Source: JABJAG01 sp038137215 (GTDB lineage: Bacteria; Pseudomonadota; Alphaproteobacteria; UBA6615). Taken from it: a DNA stretch of 64,000 nucleotides. The stretch's first letter is position 1. Every line of letters starts with the position of its first letter. The notes below the pieces were generated by a model, which was given only the letters and a program-made list of their open reading frames with translations, made no database searches and had not been told where the DNA came from. Shown here piece by piece: positions 25,653-35,662 of this stretch. Position numbers and translations under genes: made by a program. The DNA lies in contig JAYQBG010000010.1 in NCBI GenBank assembly GCA_038137215.1, positions 27,443-91,442 on the forward strand, read 5' to 3'.

Positions 25653-26858
25653 ATGACCGACCCGAAAATCCCCGCCGACCCGGTTGGCGCGTTCGTTCCC
25701 CACACCATCACCGAGCCGATCCGGGGGTCGGGCGAAGGCCCCCTCGCGGGCAAGACCTTCGTGGTCAAGGATCTGTTCCACATCGCCGGCCACAAGGTCT
25801 CCAACGGAAACCCCGACTATTACGACTGGGTCGGACCCAAGACGAAGACCTCTCCGGCCGTACAGGCGCTGCTCGATGCCGGGGGCGACATGGTCGGGCT
25901 CACGGTCTGTGACGAGTTCTTCTACAGTCTCACCGGTGCGAACGCCCATTACGGAACGCCCGAGAACGCCCGCGCACCCGGACGACTGCCCGGCGGATCG
26001 TCCTCCGGGTCAGCGGCCGCGGTCGGCGCCGAAATGTGCGACTTTGCATTGGGTTCGGATACCGGTGGTTCGGTGCGGATTCCGGGATCGTTCTGCGGCG
26101 TCTATGGCATTCGACCGACCCATGGCCGGATCGACCTCTCTGAAGCACACCCGATGGCACCGTCTTTCGATGCAGCCGGCTGGTTCGCCAATGACGCGGC
26201 CTTGTTCCGCGATATCGGGCCTGTCCTGCTCGACAGCGCGACCGCGCCGGGCACCCCGAAACGCATGCTGGTTCTGACCGATTCCTTCGAACGCACCGAT
26301 CCGATGGTGGCCGACGCACTCAACGCCGTCCTGGGCGCTGCGGGAAATTCACTCCCGGCCCCCGAGCCGGTCCAGATCGCCGGCGACGATACCCTGGAAA
26401 ACTGGTGGGACGCCTTTCGTATCCTGCAGGCCGGTGAGGTTGCGCAGACCAACGGGCCCTGGGTGGCCGAGCACCAGCCCGATCTGGGACCCGGTATTCG
26501 TGAACGCTTCGCCATGGCCGCGGCAATCACGCCGGCAGAAATTCAGGCAGCCAACGAGGTTCGCAACCGGGTTCGCGAGCGCGTCTATGCACTGGCCGCG
26601 CCGGACACGATCCTGTGCCTGCCCACAGCACCGGTGATCGCACCCCGAACCGATGCCTCGGCCGAGGATCTGGAGTTCTTCCGCGCGAACACCATGGCGC
26701 TGACCTGTATTGCCGGACACACCGGCCTGCCCCAGATCACAATCCCGGCCGCCGAGGTGGAGGGCTGTCCGGCGGGCCTCTCCTTTATCGGCTGGCCGGG
26801 CGGTGACGAAGCCCTGCTCGAGCTCGCTGTGACCCTGCAACCCTTCTGCGTACGATAG
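25653..26858 (+). CDS. Amidase (amidase-signature family)
   Basis: About 401 residues from ATG 25653 (MTDPKIPADPVGAF); an in-frame ATG at 25632 lies inside a repeat and is less likely. The Ser-cisSer-Lys triad is visible: Lys39 in FVVKDLF, the serine of GGSSSGSAAAV and the nucleophile in GSDTGGSVRIP. The enzyme hydrolyses a small amide; close relatives include indoleacetamide-type and AtzF/biuret-like amidases. GatA is unlikely because the protein is short and no gatB or gatC is near. It is followed 21 bases later by glpK in the same direction. Confidence 0.85.
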   Translation: MTDPKIPADPVGAFVPHTITEPIRGSGEGPLAGKTFVVKDLFHIAGHKVSNGNPDYYDWVGPKTKTSPAVQALLDAGGDMVGLTVCDEFFYSLTGANAHYGTPENARAPGRLPGGSSSGSAAAVGAEMCDFALGSDTGGSVRIPGSFCGVYGIRPTHGRIDLSEAHPMAPSFDAAGWFANDAALFRDIGPVLLDSATAPGTPKRMLVLTDSFERTDPMVADALNAVLGAAGNSLPAPEPVQIAGDDTLENWWDAFRILQAGEVAQTNGPWVAEHQPDLGPGIRERFAMAAAITPAEIQAANEVRNRVRERVYALAAPDTILCLPTAPVIAPRTDASAEDLEFFRANTMALTCIAGHTGLPQITIPAAEVEGCPAGLSFIGWPGGDEALLELAVTLQPFCVR

Positions 26859-26879
26859 GCGGAGACAGAACTGCAGACG

Positions 26880-28376
26880 ATGCCCGATACGCGGCACATT
26901 CTCGCCATCGATCAAGGCACAACCAGCACCCGCGCCATCCTGTTTGATGAAACGGGCACACCCGTCAAAATCGCGCAACGGGAGCTGCCGCAGATCTTTC
27001 CCGAACCGGGATGGGTCGAGCACGATCCGGACGACATCTGGTCCGCGACCGTCGAAGTCTGCCGTGAGGTTATCTCCCCCGGCGATCCTATCGCAGCGCT
27101 CGGGATCACCAACCAGCGCGAAACCACGCTTCTCTGGGACAGAAAAACCGGCGCCCCAATCCACAACGCTATTGTCTGGCAGGACCGGCGCACCGCTTCC
27201 GCCTGCCGGTCCATCGCGGAAGCCGGTCATACCGAGATGATTTCAGCCCGGACGGGCTTGCTGCCAGACCCCTATTTCTCGGCTTCCAAGATCGCCTGGC
27301 TGCTCGAACATGTGGAGGGCGCGCGCGAACGCGCCGAAGCGGGCGATCTGGCCTTCGGCACGGTCGATACGTTTCTGCTCTGGCGCCTCACAGAAGGTGC
27401 GCTCCACGCCACCGACGCCACCAATGCCAGCCGGACCATGCTGTTCGATATCCACACCCAGGACTGGTCCGCCGAACTTCTGGACCTCTGGAATATCCCG
27501 GCCGCGATCCTGCCCGCGGTGCGTGACAGCGCCGATGATTTCGGTCAGTCCGCACAAAGCACCATCGGTGCCGAAATTCCGATCCGCGGTATCGCGGGTG
27601 ACCAGCAGGCCTCGACCGTCGGTCAGGCATGTTTTTCGCCCGGGATGATCAAAAGTACCTTCGGCACCGGGTGTTTCGTGCTGATGAACACAGGCGCCAA
27701 GGCCCCGCGATCGGAGAACCGGCTTCTCACGACCATCGCCTACCGCCTGAACGCCCAGCCGACCTATGCGCTGGAAGGCTCAGTCTTCGTTGCGGGAGCC
27801 GCCGTCCAATGGCTGCGCGACGCGCTGCAACTGATCGGTGCGCCACCGGAGACCGAGCCGCTTGCCCGGGCGTTGTCCTCCAACAACGGCGTTTACATGG
27901 TGCCGGCCTTCGCCGGACTGGGCGCACCCCACTGGGACCCGGACGCACGCGGTGCCATTCTGGGTCTGACCCGGGATTCCGGCATCGCCGAGATCGCACG
28001 GGCCACGCTCGAAGCCGTCGCCTATCAGACGAGCGATCTTCTGAAAGCCATGTCCGCCGACCGCGGCGCGCGCCCCGACACCATCCGCGCCGATGGCGGC
28101 ATGGCTTCGAATGATTGGCTGATGCAGTTCCTTGCCGACATCGTCGATATGCCCGTCGAACGGCCCGACGTAACCGAGACCACCGCATTGGGAGCCGCCA
28201 TGCTCGCGGGTCTGGGTGCCGGCCTGTACAACAGTCTCGACGAAATTGCCGCCACATGGCGGCCCGACCGCAACTTTCATCCCACCATGCCGTCCGGCAC
28301 CCGCGCGGACTTGCTTGCGGGATGGCAGGATGCCGTGATGCGAACACTTTCCAACGAACAACAAGGCACAACATGA
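26880..28376 (+). CDS. glpK: Glycerol kinase
   Basis: A 498-residue FGGY-family kinase. The N-terminal phosphate loop IDQGTTSTR, the segment ITNQRETTLLWDR, the glycerol-binding VWQDRRT, the FGTVDTFLLW region and the C-terminal GAGAxVQWLRD and GLGAPHWDPDARG all match GlpK. It makes glycerol 3-phosphate from glycerol and ATP. Full family length (about 500) is kept. Neither glpF nor glpD is next to it; the neighbour is a serine hydrolase gene that starts in an ATGA overlap, so glycerol may come from ester hydrolysis by that neighbour. Confidence 0.95.
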   Translation: MPDTRHILAIDQGTTSTRAILFDETGTPVKIAQRELPQIFPEPGWVEHDPDDIWSATVEVCREVISPGDPIAALGITNQRETTLLWDRKTGAPIHNAIVWQDRRTASACRSIAEAGHTEMISARTGLLPDPYFSASKIAWLLEHVEGARERAEAGDLAFGTVDTFLLWRLTEGALHATDATNASRTMLFDIHTQDWSAELLDLWNIPAAILPAVRDSADDFGQSAQSTIGAEIPIRGIAGDQQASTVGQACFSPGMIKSTFGTGCFVLMNTGAKAPRSENRLLTTIAYRLNAQPTYALEGSVFVAGAAVQWLRDALQLIGAPPETEPLARALSSNNGVYMVPAFAGLGAPHWDPDARGAILGLTRDSGIAEIARATLEAVAYQTSDLLKAMSADRGARPDTIRADGGMASNDWLMQFLADIVDMPVERPDVTETTALGAAMLAGLGAGLYNSLDEIAATWRPDRNFHPTMPSGTRADLLAGWQDAVMRTLSNEQQGTT

Positions 28377-29521
28377 GCATCGATATCCAGGGACACTGCG
28401 AACCCGAATTCGCAGCCGTGCGCGATGCGCTGCGCCGAAACTTCGAAAGCCGGGCCGAAATCGGCTCCGCCGTGGCGGTCTATTCCGGCGGTGAAAAAGT
28501 CGTCGATCTCTGGGCTGGCCACAAGGACACCGAAGGTGCCGTGCCATGGCGCGAAAACACGCTGTGCATCATGTACTCGATCGCCAAGAGCATGTGTGCA
28601 ACCTGCGTTCACATTCTCGCTGATCGCGGCCAGGTCAATCTGGAAGCGCCGGTCGCCACTTACTGGCCGGAATTCGCGCAGGCCGGCAAGGAGGACATCA
28701 AGGTCCGCCACATACTCTCCCACAATTGCGGCGTGTGCTTCGCGGACGCCGCCAAACCGGGCGATCTCTATGACTATGACCGGATGATCGCAATTCTGGA
28801 GGCACAGGCCCCCGCATGGCCGGTGGAAAGCAAGGGCGCCTACAACACGGTCAATATCGGCTATCTCGCCGGCGAGATCGCGCGCCGGGTCACCGGCACA
28901 CCCGTCCAGCAATTTCTGCAGGAGAATATCTGTCAGCCGCTCGGTGTTGATTATCAGATCGGGGTGCGTGAAACCGATCTCAACCGCTGTGCAGACCTGA
29001 CCCCCAACCGCATGGGGAACGCCATGATGAAGCAGGGCAGCACCGGGGAGACGACCCTGTCACGCGCATGGAAACCGATGCCAAAGCCCTTCGGGACCGA
29101 CGCCCAGAACAGCGCTGAATTCCGGCGGGCCGGTATTCCGTCCTTTGGCGGGTTTGGGGAAGCCCGTGGCATGGCGCGCATCTATGCCATGCTCGCCAAT
29201 GGCGGTGAACTGGACGGGGTCCGCATCCTTTCCTCTGAAGCCATCGCCCGCGCAACCACCACCCAGTGGGAGGAAACCGCCGACGGCATGACCGGGCGCC
29301 CGATGCGCTATGCCATGGGGTATGCCCAGAACCCGGGGACGGCAACAATCTTCGGACCCAATCCCAGGGCCTTCGGGCATCTGGGCTCCGGCGGCGCCCG
29401 CGCGCTGGCCGACCCCGATCGAAACCTCGCGCTTTGTTTCGTGTCCAATTATCAGAGCGAGGGCATGGGTGTAGGCGTCCGCACCGAGGCTGTCGTCGAT
29501 GCCGTATTTTCCTGTGTCTGA
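28373..29521 (+). CDS. Serine hydrolase, beta-lactamase/class C-like (esterase EstB type)
   Basis: The start is ATG 28373, which overlaps the glpK stop (ATGA) and indicates translational coupling; the protein is 382 residues. It has the Ser-x-x-Lys motif SIAK (Ser69, Lys72) and a Tyr-containing motif YNTVN, typical of class C beta-lactamase-fold esterases and peptidases. There is no signal peptide, so antibiotic resistance is improbable. Being coupled to glycerol kinase suggests release of glycerol or an alcohol from an ester, which is inference. Confidence 0.83.
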   Translation: MSIDIQGHCEPEFAAVRDALRRNFESRAEIGSAVAVYSGGEKVVDLWAGHKDTEGAVPWRENTLCIMYSIAKSMCATCVHILADRGQVNLEAPVATYWPEFAQAGKEDIKVRHILSHNCGVCFADAAKPGDLYDYDRMIAILEAQAPAWPVESKGAYNTVNIGYLAGEIARRVTGTPVQQFLQENICQPLGVDYQIGVRETDLNRCADLTPNRMGNAMMKQGSTGETTLSRAWKPMPKPFGTDAQNSAEFRRAGIPSFGGFGEARGMARIYAMLANGGELDGVRILSSEAIARATTTQWEETADGMTGRPMRYAMGYAQNPGTATIFGPNPRAFGHLGSGGARALADPDRNLALCFVSNYQSEGMGVGVRTEAVVDAVFSCV

Positions 29522-29556
29522 CGCCTGACACTCACGCGACTTCAAAGGCCTGTTAC

Positions 29557-30783
29557 ATGACCCACGCGCCGGGCCCGTCCCCGCAGATCAGCACCACCCG
29601 ACGGCGGGTGCGAGATATCACGCTGTATTGTTGTGGCGGTATCTCGGCCATGTCGATCGCCGCCGTGGCCTCCTCCCTGCCGGAACTGTTCGCACATTTT
29701 TCGGGCACGCCCGACATTGACCTGCTCGCGCGGCTGGTGGTTTCCATTCCGACACTGTTGCTGGCGCTCGCGGGACCACTGGTGGGGCTCGTTGCAGACC
29801 GCCTGGGGCGCAAGCGTCTGCTGGTCTTTGCGTTGTTGCTCTATGCGGCCGCCGGCACGGCGCCCGTGATCCTCAACGACCTGCATGCCATCCTCGCAAC
29901 ACGGGTTGCCCTCGGCCTCGCCATGGGAATTCTGTTCACCCTCGCCCCCGCATTGCTGGCTGATTACTACGACGATATTCCTTCACGCCGGAAGACGATT
30001 GCCACCTACGCCGCGGCCACCGCCACCGGCGGAGTTCTGTTCGTCCTGCTGGGTGGGGTCATGGCCGATGTTCACTGGCGGGGTCCGTTCCTGCTCTATA
30101 TCGTCGGGCTATTTCTGCTGCCGACCCTGCTGGCCACGATCACCGAACCGAGGCCGAAAGTTCGAGCGGCGGATTCATCTGCCGTCTCCGGCGGGCCGAC
30201 ACGCACACCCTGGATTGCGTTGTTCGCCATCTATCTGATGGTGGCCGCCACGGGCGGTGTTTTCCTGCAAATGCCCCTGAACCTGCCCTTCCTGATGGTG
30301 GAGATCGGCGTCACACAGGCGAGCATCGCCGGTTACGCGATCGCCTGGCCGCTGGCCCTGATGGCAGTGTGCGGGCCCTTGTTTCCGAAGTTCCGCGCGC
30401 GGCTTTCCAACGCCTGGATCTACAGTTTCATCGCAACAGGCCTCGGAATCGGCTACGCCCTGCTGGCACTGGCCGACAGCCTGCTGATCGTACTCATAGC
30501 GTTGTTCGCTTTCGGCGTGGGCATGAGCCAGATGTATGCGAACTCGAACACCTGGCTGATGGGCCTGACCGATCCGAAACACCGCACCAGGGTAATCGGC
30601 GGACTGACAACGGCCATCTATCTGGGGCAGTTCGTCCTGCCCTTTGTCGCACAGCCGATCATACGGGATGCCGGCATCCGGCAATCATTCCTGGTGCTTG
30701 TCGGAATTCTTGCGGTCCTGGCTCTGGCCGCGCCTTTATTCTCCGCAGTTGCGGGACGCCAGAAGCCGCCTCAGCCCTCGTAA
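29557..30783 (+). CDS. MFS transporter (major facilitator superfamily)
   Basis: Starts at ATG 29557 with an AAAGG site, giving 408 residues and about 12 membrane segments. The loop between helices 2 and 3 carries the MFS signature GLVADRLGRKRLL, and helix 4 holds LATRVALGLAMGILFTLAPAL. It is most like Bcr/AraJ-type or organic-acid carriers. It lies downstream of the glycerol kinase-hydrolase pair in the same direction, so it may bring in the precursor of their substrate. Its last 13 bases overlap the convergent PanE-like gene. Confidence 0.85.
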   Translation: MTHAPGPSPQISTTRRRVRDITLYCCGGISAMSIAAVASSLPELFAHFSGTPDIDLLARLVVSIPTLLLALAGPLVGLVADRLGRKRLLVFALLLYAAAGTAPVILNDLHAILATRVALGLAMGILFTLAPALLADYYDDIPSRRKTIATYAAATATGGVLFVLLGGVMADVHWRGPFLLYIVGLFLLPTLLATITEPRPKVRAADSSAVSGGPTRTPWIALFAIYLMVAATGGVFLQMPLNLPFLMVEIGVTQASIAGYAIAWPLALMAVCGPLFPKFRARLSNAWIYSFIATGLGIGYALLALADSLLIVLIALFAFGVGMSQMYANSNTWLMGLTDPKHRTRVIGGLTTAIYLGQFVLPFVAQPIIRDAGIRQSFLVLVGILAVLALAAPLFSAVAGRQKPPQPS

Positions 30784-31757
30784 CAACCTGCCAGCCGCGC
30801 GCGCTGTTTCACAAGCCCCAGCACGATATCGATGGTCGGTGTGGGCACATTCACGATCCGGCCCAGCTCCTGAACCGAAGCGACGAGCGCATCGATTTCC
30901 ATCGGGCGACCGAGTTCAAGATCCTGCAGCATGGAGGTCTTGTGGTCCCCCACATCGCGCGCGCCGGCAATCCGCTTGTCCACGTCGATGGCGAACTTCA
31001 CACCCAGCGCCTCACCAACCGCCTGCGCCTCGATCATGGAGGCCCGGATCACGCCGCAGACATCCTCGTCATCGATCATTTCAGCGAGGGTACCCCCGGT
31101 CAGGGCCGAAATGGGGTTCAGCGAAACATTACCCCAGATTTTCACCCACATATCATCACGAATACGCGGACGGACCGGCGCCCGCAGTCCTGCATCGGAT
31201 AGCAGTTGGGACAGGGCCTGAACGCGGTCGGTTTTTTCGCCCGACGGCTCACCGATGGAAAACCGGTTGCCATAGGCATGATGGATGACGCCCGGTTCGG
31301 CGATTTCGGCCGCCGGATAGACCACGCAGCCGATGGCCCGTTCCGGACCAATCAGATCCCACTGGCGATGTCCCGGATCTACCGATTCGATCCGGGCTCC
31401 CTCATACTCGCCATCGAGTTTGTAGAAATACCACCACGGGACACCATTCTGTCCCGTCACCAGCGCCGTTTCCGGTCCGAACAACGGTGCCATCTGATCG
31501 GCCACCGCGGCCGAAGAATGCGCCTTGAGCGTGACAATGACGAAGTCCTGCGGACCGGCTTCCGCCGGATCGTCAGTCGCGTTCACCTGGACGACGTGTT
31601 CCTCGCCGTCCTTGTAAACCAGCTTCAGACCATTTTCCTTCATCGCCGCGAGATGGGGACCCCGTGCGATGCAGGTCACTTCGCAATTGCCAGCCCGCGC
31701 CAGTTCCACCGCCATGAAACCGCCGATCGCACCGGCACCGAAAACACAGACTTTCAT
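30771..31757 (-). CDS. panE: 2-dehydropantoate 2-reductase family protein
   Basis: A 328-residue ketopantoate reductase-like protein. The NADPH motif GAGAIGG is at 7-13, the substrate-side lysine is in WVKIWGNVSLN, and ISALTGGTLAEMIDDEDV follows in the C-terminal helical domain. PanE makes pantoate for CoA synthesis. Many genomes hold several paralogues of other function; the neighbour here is an acyl-CoA ligase gene only 3 bases upstream, which could mean a role in 2-keto acid catabolism instead. The symbol is by family. Confidence 0.78.
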   Translation of the reverse strand: MKVCVFGAGAIGGFMAVELARAGNCEVTCIARGPHLAAMKENGLKLVYKDGEEHVVQVNATDDPAEAGPQDFVIVTLKAHSSAAVADQMAPLFGPETALVTGQNGVPWWYFYKLDGEYEGARIESVDPGHRQWDLIGPERAIGCVVYPAAEIAEPGVIHHAYGNRFSIGEPSGEKTDRVQALSQLLSDAGLRAPVRPRIRDDMWVKIWGNVSLNPISALTGGTLAEMIDDEDVCGVIRASMIEAQAVGEALGVKFAIDVDKRIAGARDVGDHKTSMLQDLELGRPMEIDALVASVQELGRIVNVPTPTIDIVLGLVKQRARLAGCYEG

Positions 31758-31760
31758 GGT

Positions 31761-33278
31761 CTAGAGCCCAAGCTTTTCGTGGAGACCGATCCGCTGCAAC
31801 TTTCCGGTCGCACCCTTCGGAATTTCCTCTAGAAAGACGACCTTGCGCGGCACCTTGAAGTCGGCCAGCTGACCGGCGGCAAACTCGCGGATGTCGGCTT
31901 CCGTCGCGCTCTCGCCTTCCTTCAGGACGATCGCGGCGGCGACTTCCTCTCCAAGCTTGTCGTGCGGCAAGGCAAAGGTCACGGCCTGTCCCACGGCGGG
32001 ATGATCGAGCAGAATTTCGTCCACCTCGCGCGGGCTGATCTTCTCACCGCCGCGGTTGATGATTTCCTTGAGGCGTCCGGTAATGCTCAGATAACCGTCC
32101 GCATCGAACATGCCCTGATCGCCGGTGCGGAACCAGCCATTGGTGAAACCCTCGGCATTCGCTTTCTCGTTGGCTTCGTAACCCTTGGTGACGTTGAGGC
32201 CCCGGATGACGATTTCACCCGTTTCCCCGCGTTCGAGAATATTACCGTCCAGATCCATGATCTCGACCTCGGGTCCGGCAGCCACGCCAACCGACCCCGG
32301 TTTGCGCGCACCCGGTGGCAGAAGGTTGGAGGCCATCTGATGGGCCGCTTCGGTCATGCCATAGGATTCGATCACAGGCGCATCGAAGGTTTCCTCAAGC
32401 GCGGCCATCACCTGCGGTGGCAAGGACGAGGAAGACGATCGGATGAACCGCAGCTTCATGGCGTCCACGATGTCCTGATTGCGCGATGCCCGCGACAGGA
32501 TCGCCTGATGCATGGTCGGAACCGCCGTGTACCAACTTGGGGTGGCGTCTTCGAACCAGCGGAATACCCGCAACGCATCGAAGCCCGGCGTGCAGTAGGT
32601 GCTCCCCCCGGCTGCCAGGCTCGAGAGGACAGCCGCGATCAGCCCGTGAATGTGGAACAACGGCATGATGTTGACGCAGCGGTCTTCCGGGGACAGCGAA
32701 AGTGTCTGTCCGATATTTCGCGCAGAGGCACAAATATTGGTCTGGCTGAGCGGAACGATCTTGGGCCGCGACGTGGTGCCGGAGGTGTGGAGCACCAGCG
32801 CCACATCGTCGGGAGACGCAAAGCCGGTCTGAACATCGTTTCCGGTCGTTTCGGCCGCACCGGAAATTTCAAACCCGCCCGCCGGCGCACCGTCCGGTAC
32901 ATCGAGTTCATAAACCGTCACACCCAGATCGTGCGCGACCTCGATGGCTGGTGACTCGCTGCCCGCTTCGACAAACAGCGCCTTCGCCCCGAGGTCTTCA
33001 AGATAGAACCGAAATTCCTCTCCCCGGTAGGCCGGGTTGAGCGGTGCCGTCGTCGCACCCGACCCGACTGCGACAAACGCCGCCGCCATCTCGGGGCCGT
33101 TTGGCAGCACGATCGCGACACGGTCGTTCCGGCCAATCCCGCGTGCATTCATATCCGCAACTGTTCGTTCGGCCAGCGCACGCAAGTCCGCATAGGTCAT
33201 GGGTTTGCGATCCGGCGCCGCCAGCGCAATCGCGTCATCCGCGTCACGCGAGATCAAATTCTGAATTGTTTTCGTCAT
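31761..33278 (-). CDS. AMP-dependent acyl-CoA synthetase/ligase
   Basis: A 505-residue adenylate-forming enzyme of the ANL superfamily. The ATP-binding motif HTSGTTSRPK is at 164-173, YGMTEAAHQ is the A5-type motif, and GWFRTGDQGMFDADGYLSITGR plus the C-terminal lysine in GATGKLQR complete the fold. It joins CoA to a carboxylic acid; the overall form resembles oxalyl-CoA or medium-chain ligases. It is followed by the PanE-like gene after 3 bases. No signal peptide or membrane segment is visible. Confidence 0.88.
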   Translation of the reverse strand: MTKTIQNLISRDADDAIALAAPDRKPMTYADLRALAERTVADMNARGIGRNDRVAIVLPNGPEMAAAFVAVGSGATTAPLNPAYRGEEFRFYLEDLGAKALFVEAGSESPAIEVAHDLGVTVYELDVPDGAPAGGFEISGAAETTGNDVQTGFASPDDVALVLHTSGTTSRPKIVPLSQTNICASARNIGQTLSLSPEDRCVNIMPLFHIHGLIAAVLSSLAAGGSTYCTPGFDALRVFRWFEDATPSWYTAVPTMHQAILSRASRNQDIVDAMKLRFIRSSSSSLPPQVMAALEETFDAPVIESYGMTEAAHQMASNLLPPGARKPGSVGVAAGPEVEIMDLDGNILERGETGEIVIRGLNVTKGYEANEKANAEGFTNGWFRTGDQGMFDADGYLSITGRLKEIINRGGEKISPREVDEILLDHPAVGQAVTFALPHDKLGEEVAAAIVLKEGESATEADIREFAAGQLADFKVPRKVVFLEEIPKGATGKLQRIGLHEKLGL

Positions 33279-33398
33279 ACCCCCTCACTTCCGCCAGCCT
33301 TCTGCGGCCGTCCAGATTCGCATCACAACAATCAATAGGCGAAAGGGGGCCGCCACCGCAACGGGCGTCAACCGCAAAGCGCAGAAATCGGATTGGGA

Positions 33399-33926
33399 TC
33401 AGACGTGAATGTCGAGGCGCGGTGCGCTGCCGGCAAAGGCAATATCCTCGCCCGGCAGGAAAATATCGAGATCGGATTCCAGCGAAGGATATGTCGCTGT
33501 CGCTTTTGCATGACCCGCCGCGTTCGGGAGGGCGCCTTCATCGTCCTGGCCAAGCATCTGCGCGACAAAGAGCAGGTTCGGACCCCGGCGCACATGGTAG
33601 TCCGACGTCCGACCCTGGTCTTCGCGTGCGGTTCCGGCCTCGCCCGGCGCACGCACCGAAGCCGACGGAAGCTCGGCGCGCACCGCGTTCTGACGATCGT
33701 CCCGGTCGGCATTCCCCAGACCGGACGCAAACCCGCCCCGGCGAATGGCGGAATCGGCAACAGCGTGCAACCGCATCGCTTCTGCAGCGGTGCTGATGTC
33801 TGTTCCGATACGGGCTGGAAGGTTGAGCGTCACTTCGTGTCCAGAGTTGCGATCTTCAGATAGCTGTAAATTTATAAAAGTTTTCTTAAAGTTGAAATCC
33901 ATATTACTGACAATTTTATCTTTCAT
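33399..33926 (-). CDS. Hypothetical protein
   Basis: A frame of up to 175 residues with no recognised domain. Features that look protein-like are a polar N-terminus, a central NLLFVAQMLGQDD segment and a C-terminal TATYPSLESDLDIFLPGEDIA region with regular alternation of hydrophobic residues. The start is uncertain: ATG 33926 and 33902 both lack good ribosome sites. It is divergent from the GGDEF-EAL gene across a low-GC stretch of about 170 bases. The opposite strand also has an open frame here, but that one is rich in Arg and Cys and looks like a shadow. Confidence 0.5.
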   Translation of the reverse strand: MKDKIVSNMDFNFKKTFINLQLSEDRNSGHEVTLNLPARIGTDISTAAEAMRLHAVADSAIRRGGFASGLGNADRDDRQNAVRAELPSASVRAPGEAGTAREDQGRTSDYHVRRGPNLLFVAQMLGQDDEGALPNAAGHAKATATYPSLESDLDIFLPGEDIAFAGSAPRLDIHV

Positions 33927-34097
33927 TAACCATAATTAATCGGTCCTGTTCCTCGGAACTCGGCAAATATTGCCGCTCGGCAACAAGACCCGGCAATTCT
34001 TACCCTTTGTTAAGAACTGCATTGCTAATTTCCTCCCGAAATGTCCGCGCAGGAAGTGCGGCTGAAGAATTCAGACCTCAGGTAGGAGGTACACGAC

Positions 34098-35662
34098 GTG
34101 TCAGAACTGGCCCAAATGGTCGCTCCAGGCATCGCGCCTGACGGAACGGACAGCAACCCGCTGTCCGATCTCGTCAGCTTGCTCGTCGCATCTGGAGACC
34201 TTTTCTACGAGTGGGATCTCGAAAGCGCGGAAGTGTTCAATCATGAATACTGGATCCGCGACGACGCAGGTCAGTTCGTCTGGATTCAGGAGCGCGCCGT
34301 GGCCACCCATGGCCACACCGGAAAGCCCATGCGCCTGACCGGCGTGGTCCGGAACATCGACGCGCGCAAGAAAACCGAAGAAGAAGTCAGCTTTCTTTCC
34401 AATCATGATTCGCTGACCGGCCAGTACAACCGGCTGCGCCTGCGGGAATCTCTGGAGCATGTCATTGCGCAAAGCCTGATAACGGGCGCGCAAGGCGGCT
34501 TGTTGCTCGTTGGCATCGACAAGCTCAATGAAGTGTCCGATGTCTATGGTGAGGACACAGCGACGCCATTGTGCTCGCGGCCGCGCGTCGGATTGAGGAC
34601 GGCATGCGCACCGGCGATGTTGTCGGCCGGGTCGGGTTCGACCGTTTCGCCGTTGTGGTCGGGAATTGCAACCGGGACGAACTCGCCAATGTGGCGCACC
34701 GGTTCCTCTCGGCAATCCGCGAGACTCCGATCTCTACCCCGTCCGGCGCCATGACGATCACCGCCTCAATCGGAATATCGGTATTCCCAAGCGATGCCAG
34801 TTCTGCGCGCACCGTCGTGTCGCATGCGGACAATGCCCTGCGCGCTGCCCGAAGGCTCGGTTGCGATTGCTACCTGGATTATGCGGAGGTTCCTGAGCAC
34901 ACCCGAACCGAGCGCCCGGAACTGGTCATCGTAGAAAAGGTCAAACAGGCCCTGAAGGACGATCGTTTCAAACTGGCCTTTCAGCCGGTGGTCTCTGCCG
35001 AGACCGGCGCGGTCGAATTCTGTGAAGGCCTCGCCCGCATGATCGACCCCGAAGGAAACGTGATCGCGGCCGGTGGCTTCGTACCGGTGATCGAGCAGAT
35101 GGGCCTGATGCGCCTGATCGACCGGCGCGTGCTGGAACTCGGTCTTGATGCCCTCGAACACAATCCGGACATGCACCTCGCGATCAACCTGTCGGGCATG
35201 ACCGCCGTGGACCCTGTCTGGCTGCGAATGCTCGAAGAGCGGTTACAGGGGCGACGCGATCTGGCTTGCCGCCTGATTCTGGAAATCACGGAAACGGTCG
35301 CGCTGGACGATGTGGATGAATCCTCCCGCTTTGTTTCGACATTGACCCAATTCAGCTGCCGTGTGGCGCTCGACGATTTCGGAGCGGGATTCACATCCTT
35401 CCGTCACTTGCGCACGCTCAATGTGGCCATCGTCAAAATCGATGGCTCCTTTGTCCGTGACGTCGTGAGCAATCCCGAGAACCTGCTCTTTGTGCGCACG
35501 CTCGTGAACCTCGCCAAGGGCATCGGCCTGAAATGCGTCGGTGAATGGGTCGAGACCGCGGAAGAAGCCGCCCTCCTCAAGCAGGAAGGGGTCGATTTTC
35601 TGCAGGGTTGTCACTGCGGGAAACCCGAGGTTGATCCCGACTGGCTGCGAACAGCGGATTAG
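34098..35662 (+). pseudogene. PAS-GGDEF-EAL protein, frameshifted (putative c-di-GMP phosphodiesterase)
   Basis: A GTG at 34098 after an AGGAGG site opens a PAS-GGDEF-EAL protein, but a one-base loss near 34557-34560 moves the frame: ..NEVSDVYGED then resumes as SDAIVLAAARRIEDGM. The PAS part looks shortened (EWDLESAEV runs straight to FNHEYWIRDD). The GGDEF loop is degenerate (VGFDRF), so cyclase activity is unlikely. The EAL domain keeps EGLARM, INLSG, EITET, DDFGAGF, the lysine of IVKIDGSF and EWVET, as for an active c-di-GMP phosphodiesterase. The shift may be a real mutation or an assembly error. Confidence 0.8.

Noticed and set aside
28373..29521. Serine hydrolase as an antibiotic-resistance beta-lactamase.
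   Set aside because: No signal peptide is present and the gene is coupled to glycerol kinase; the Ser-x-x-Lys motif is shared with many esterases.
33393..33863. A 156-codon plus-strand frame opposite the hypothetical gene at 33399-33926.
   Set aside because: Its product is rich in Arg, Cys and Trp in the way of shadow frames, and it has no ribosome site; the minus-strand frame reads more like a protein.
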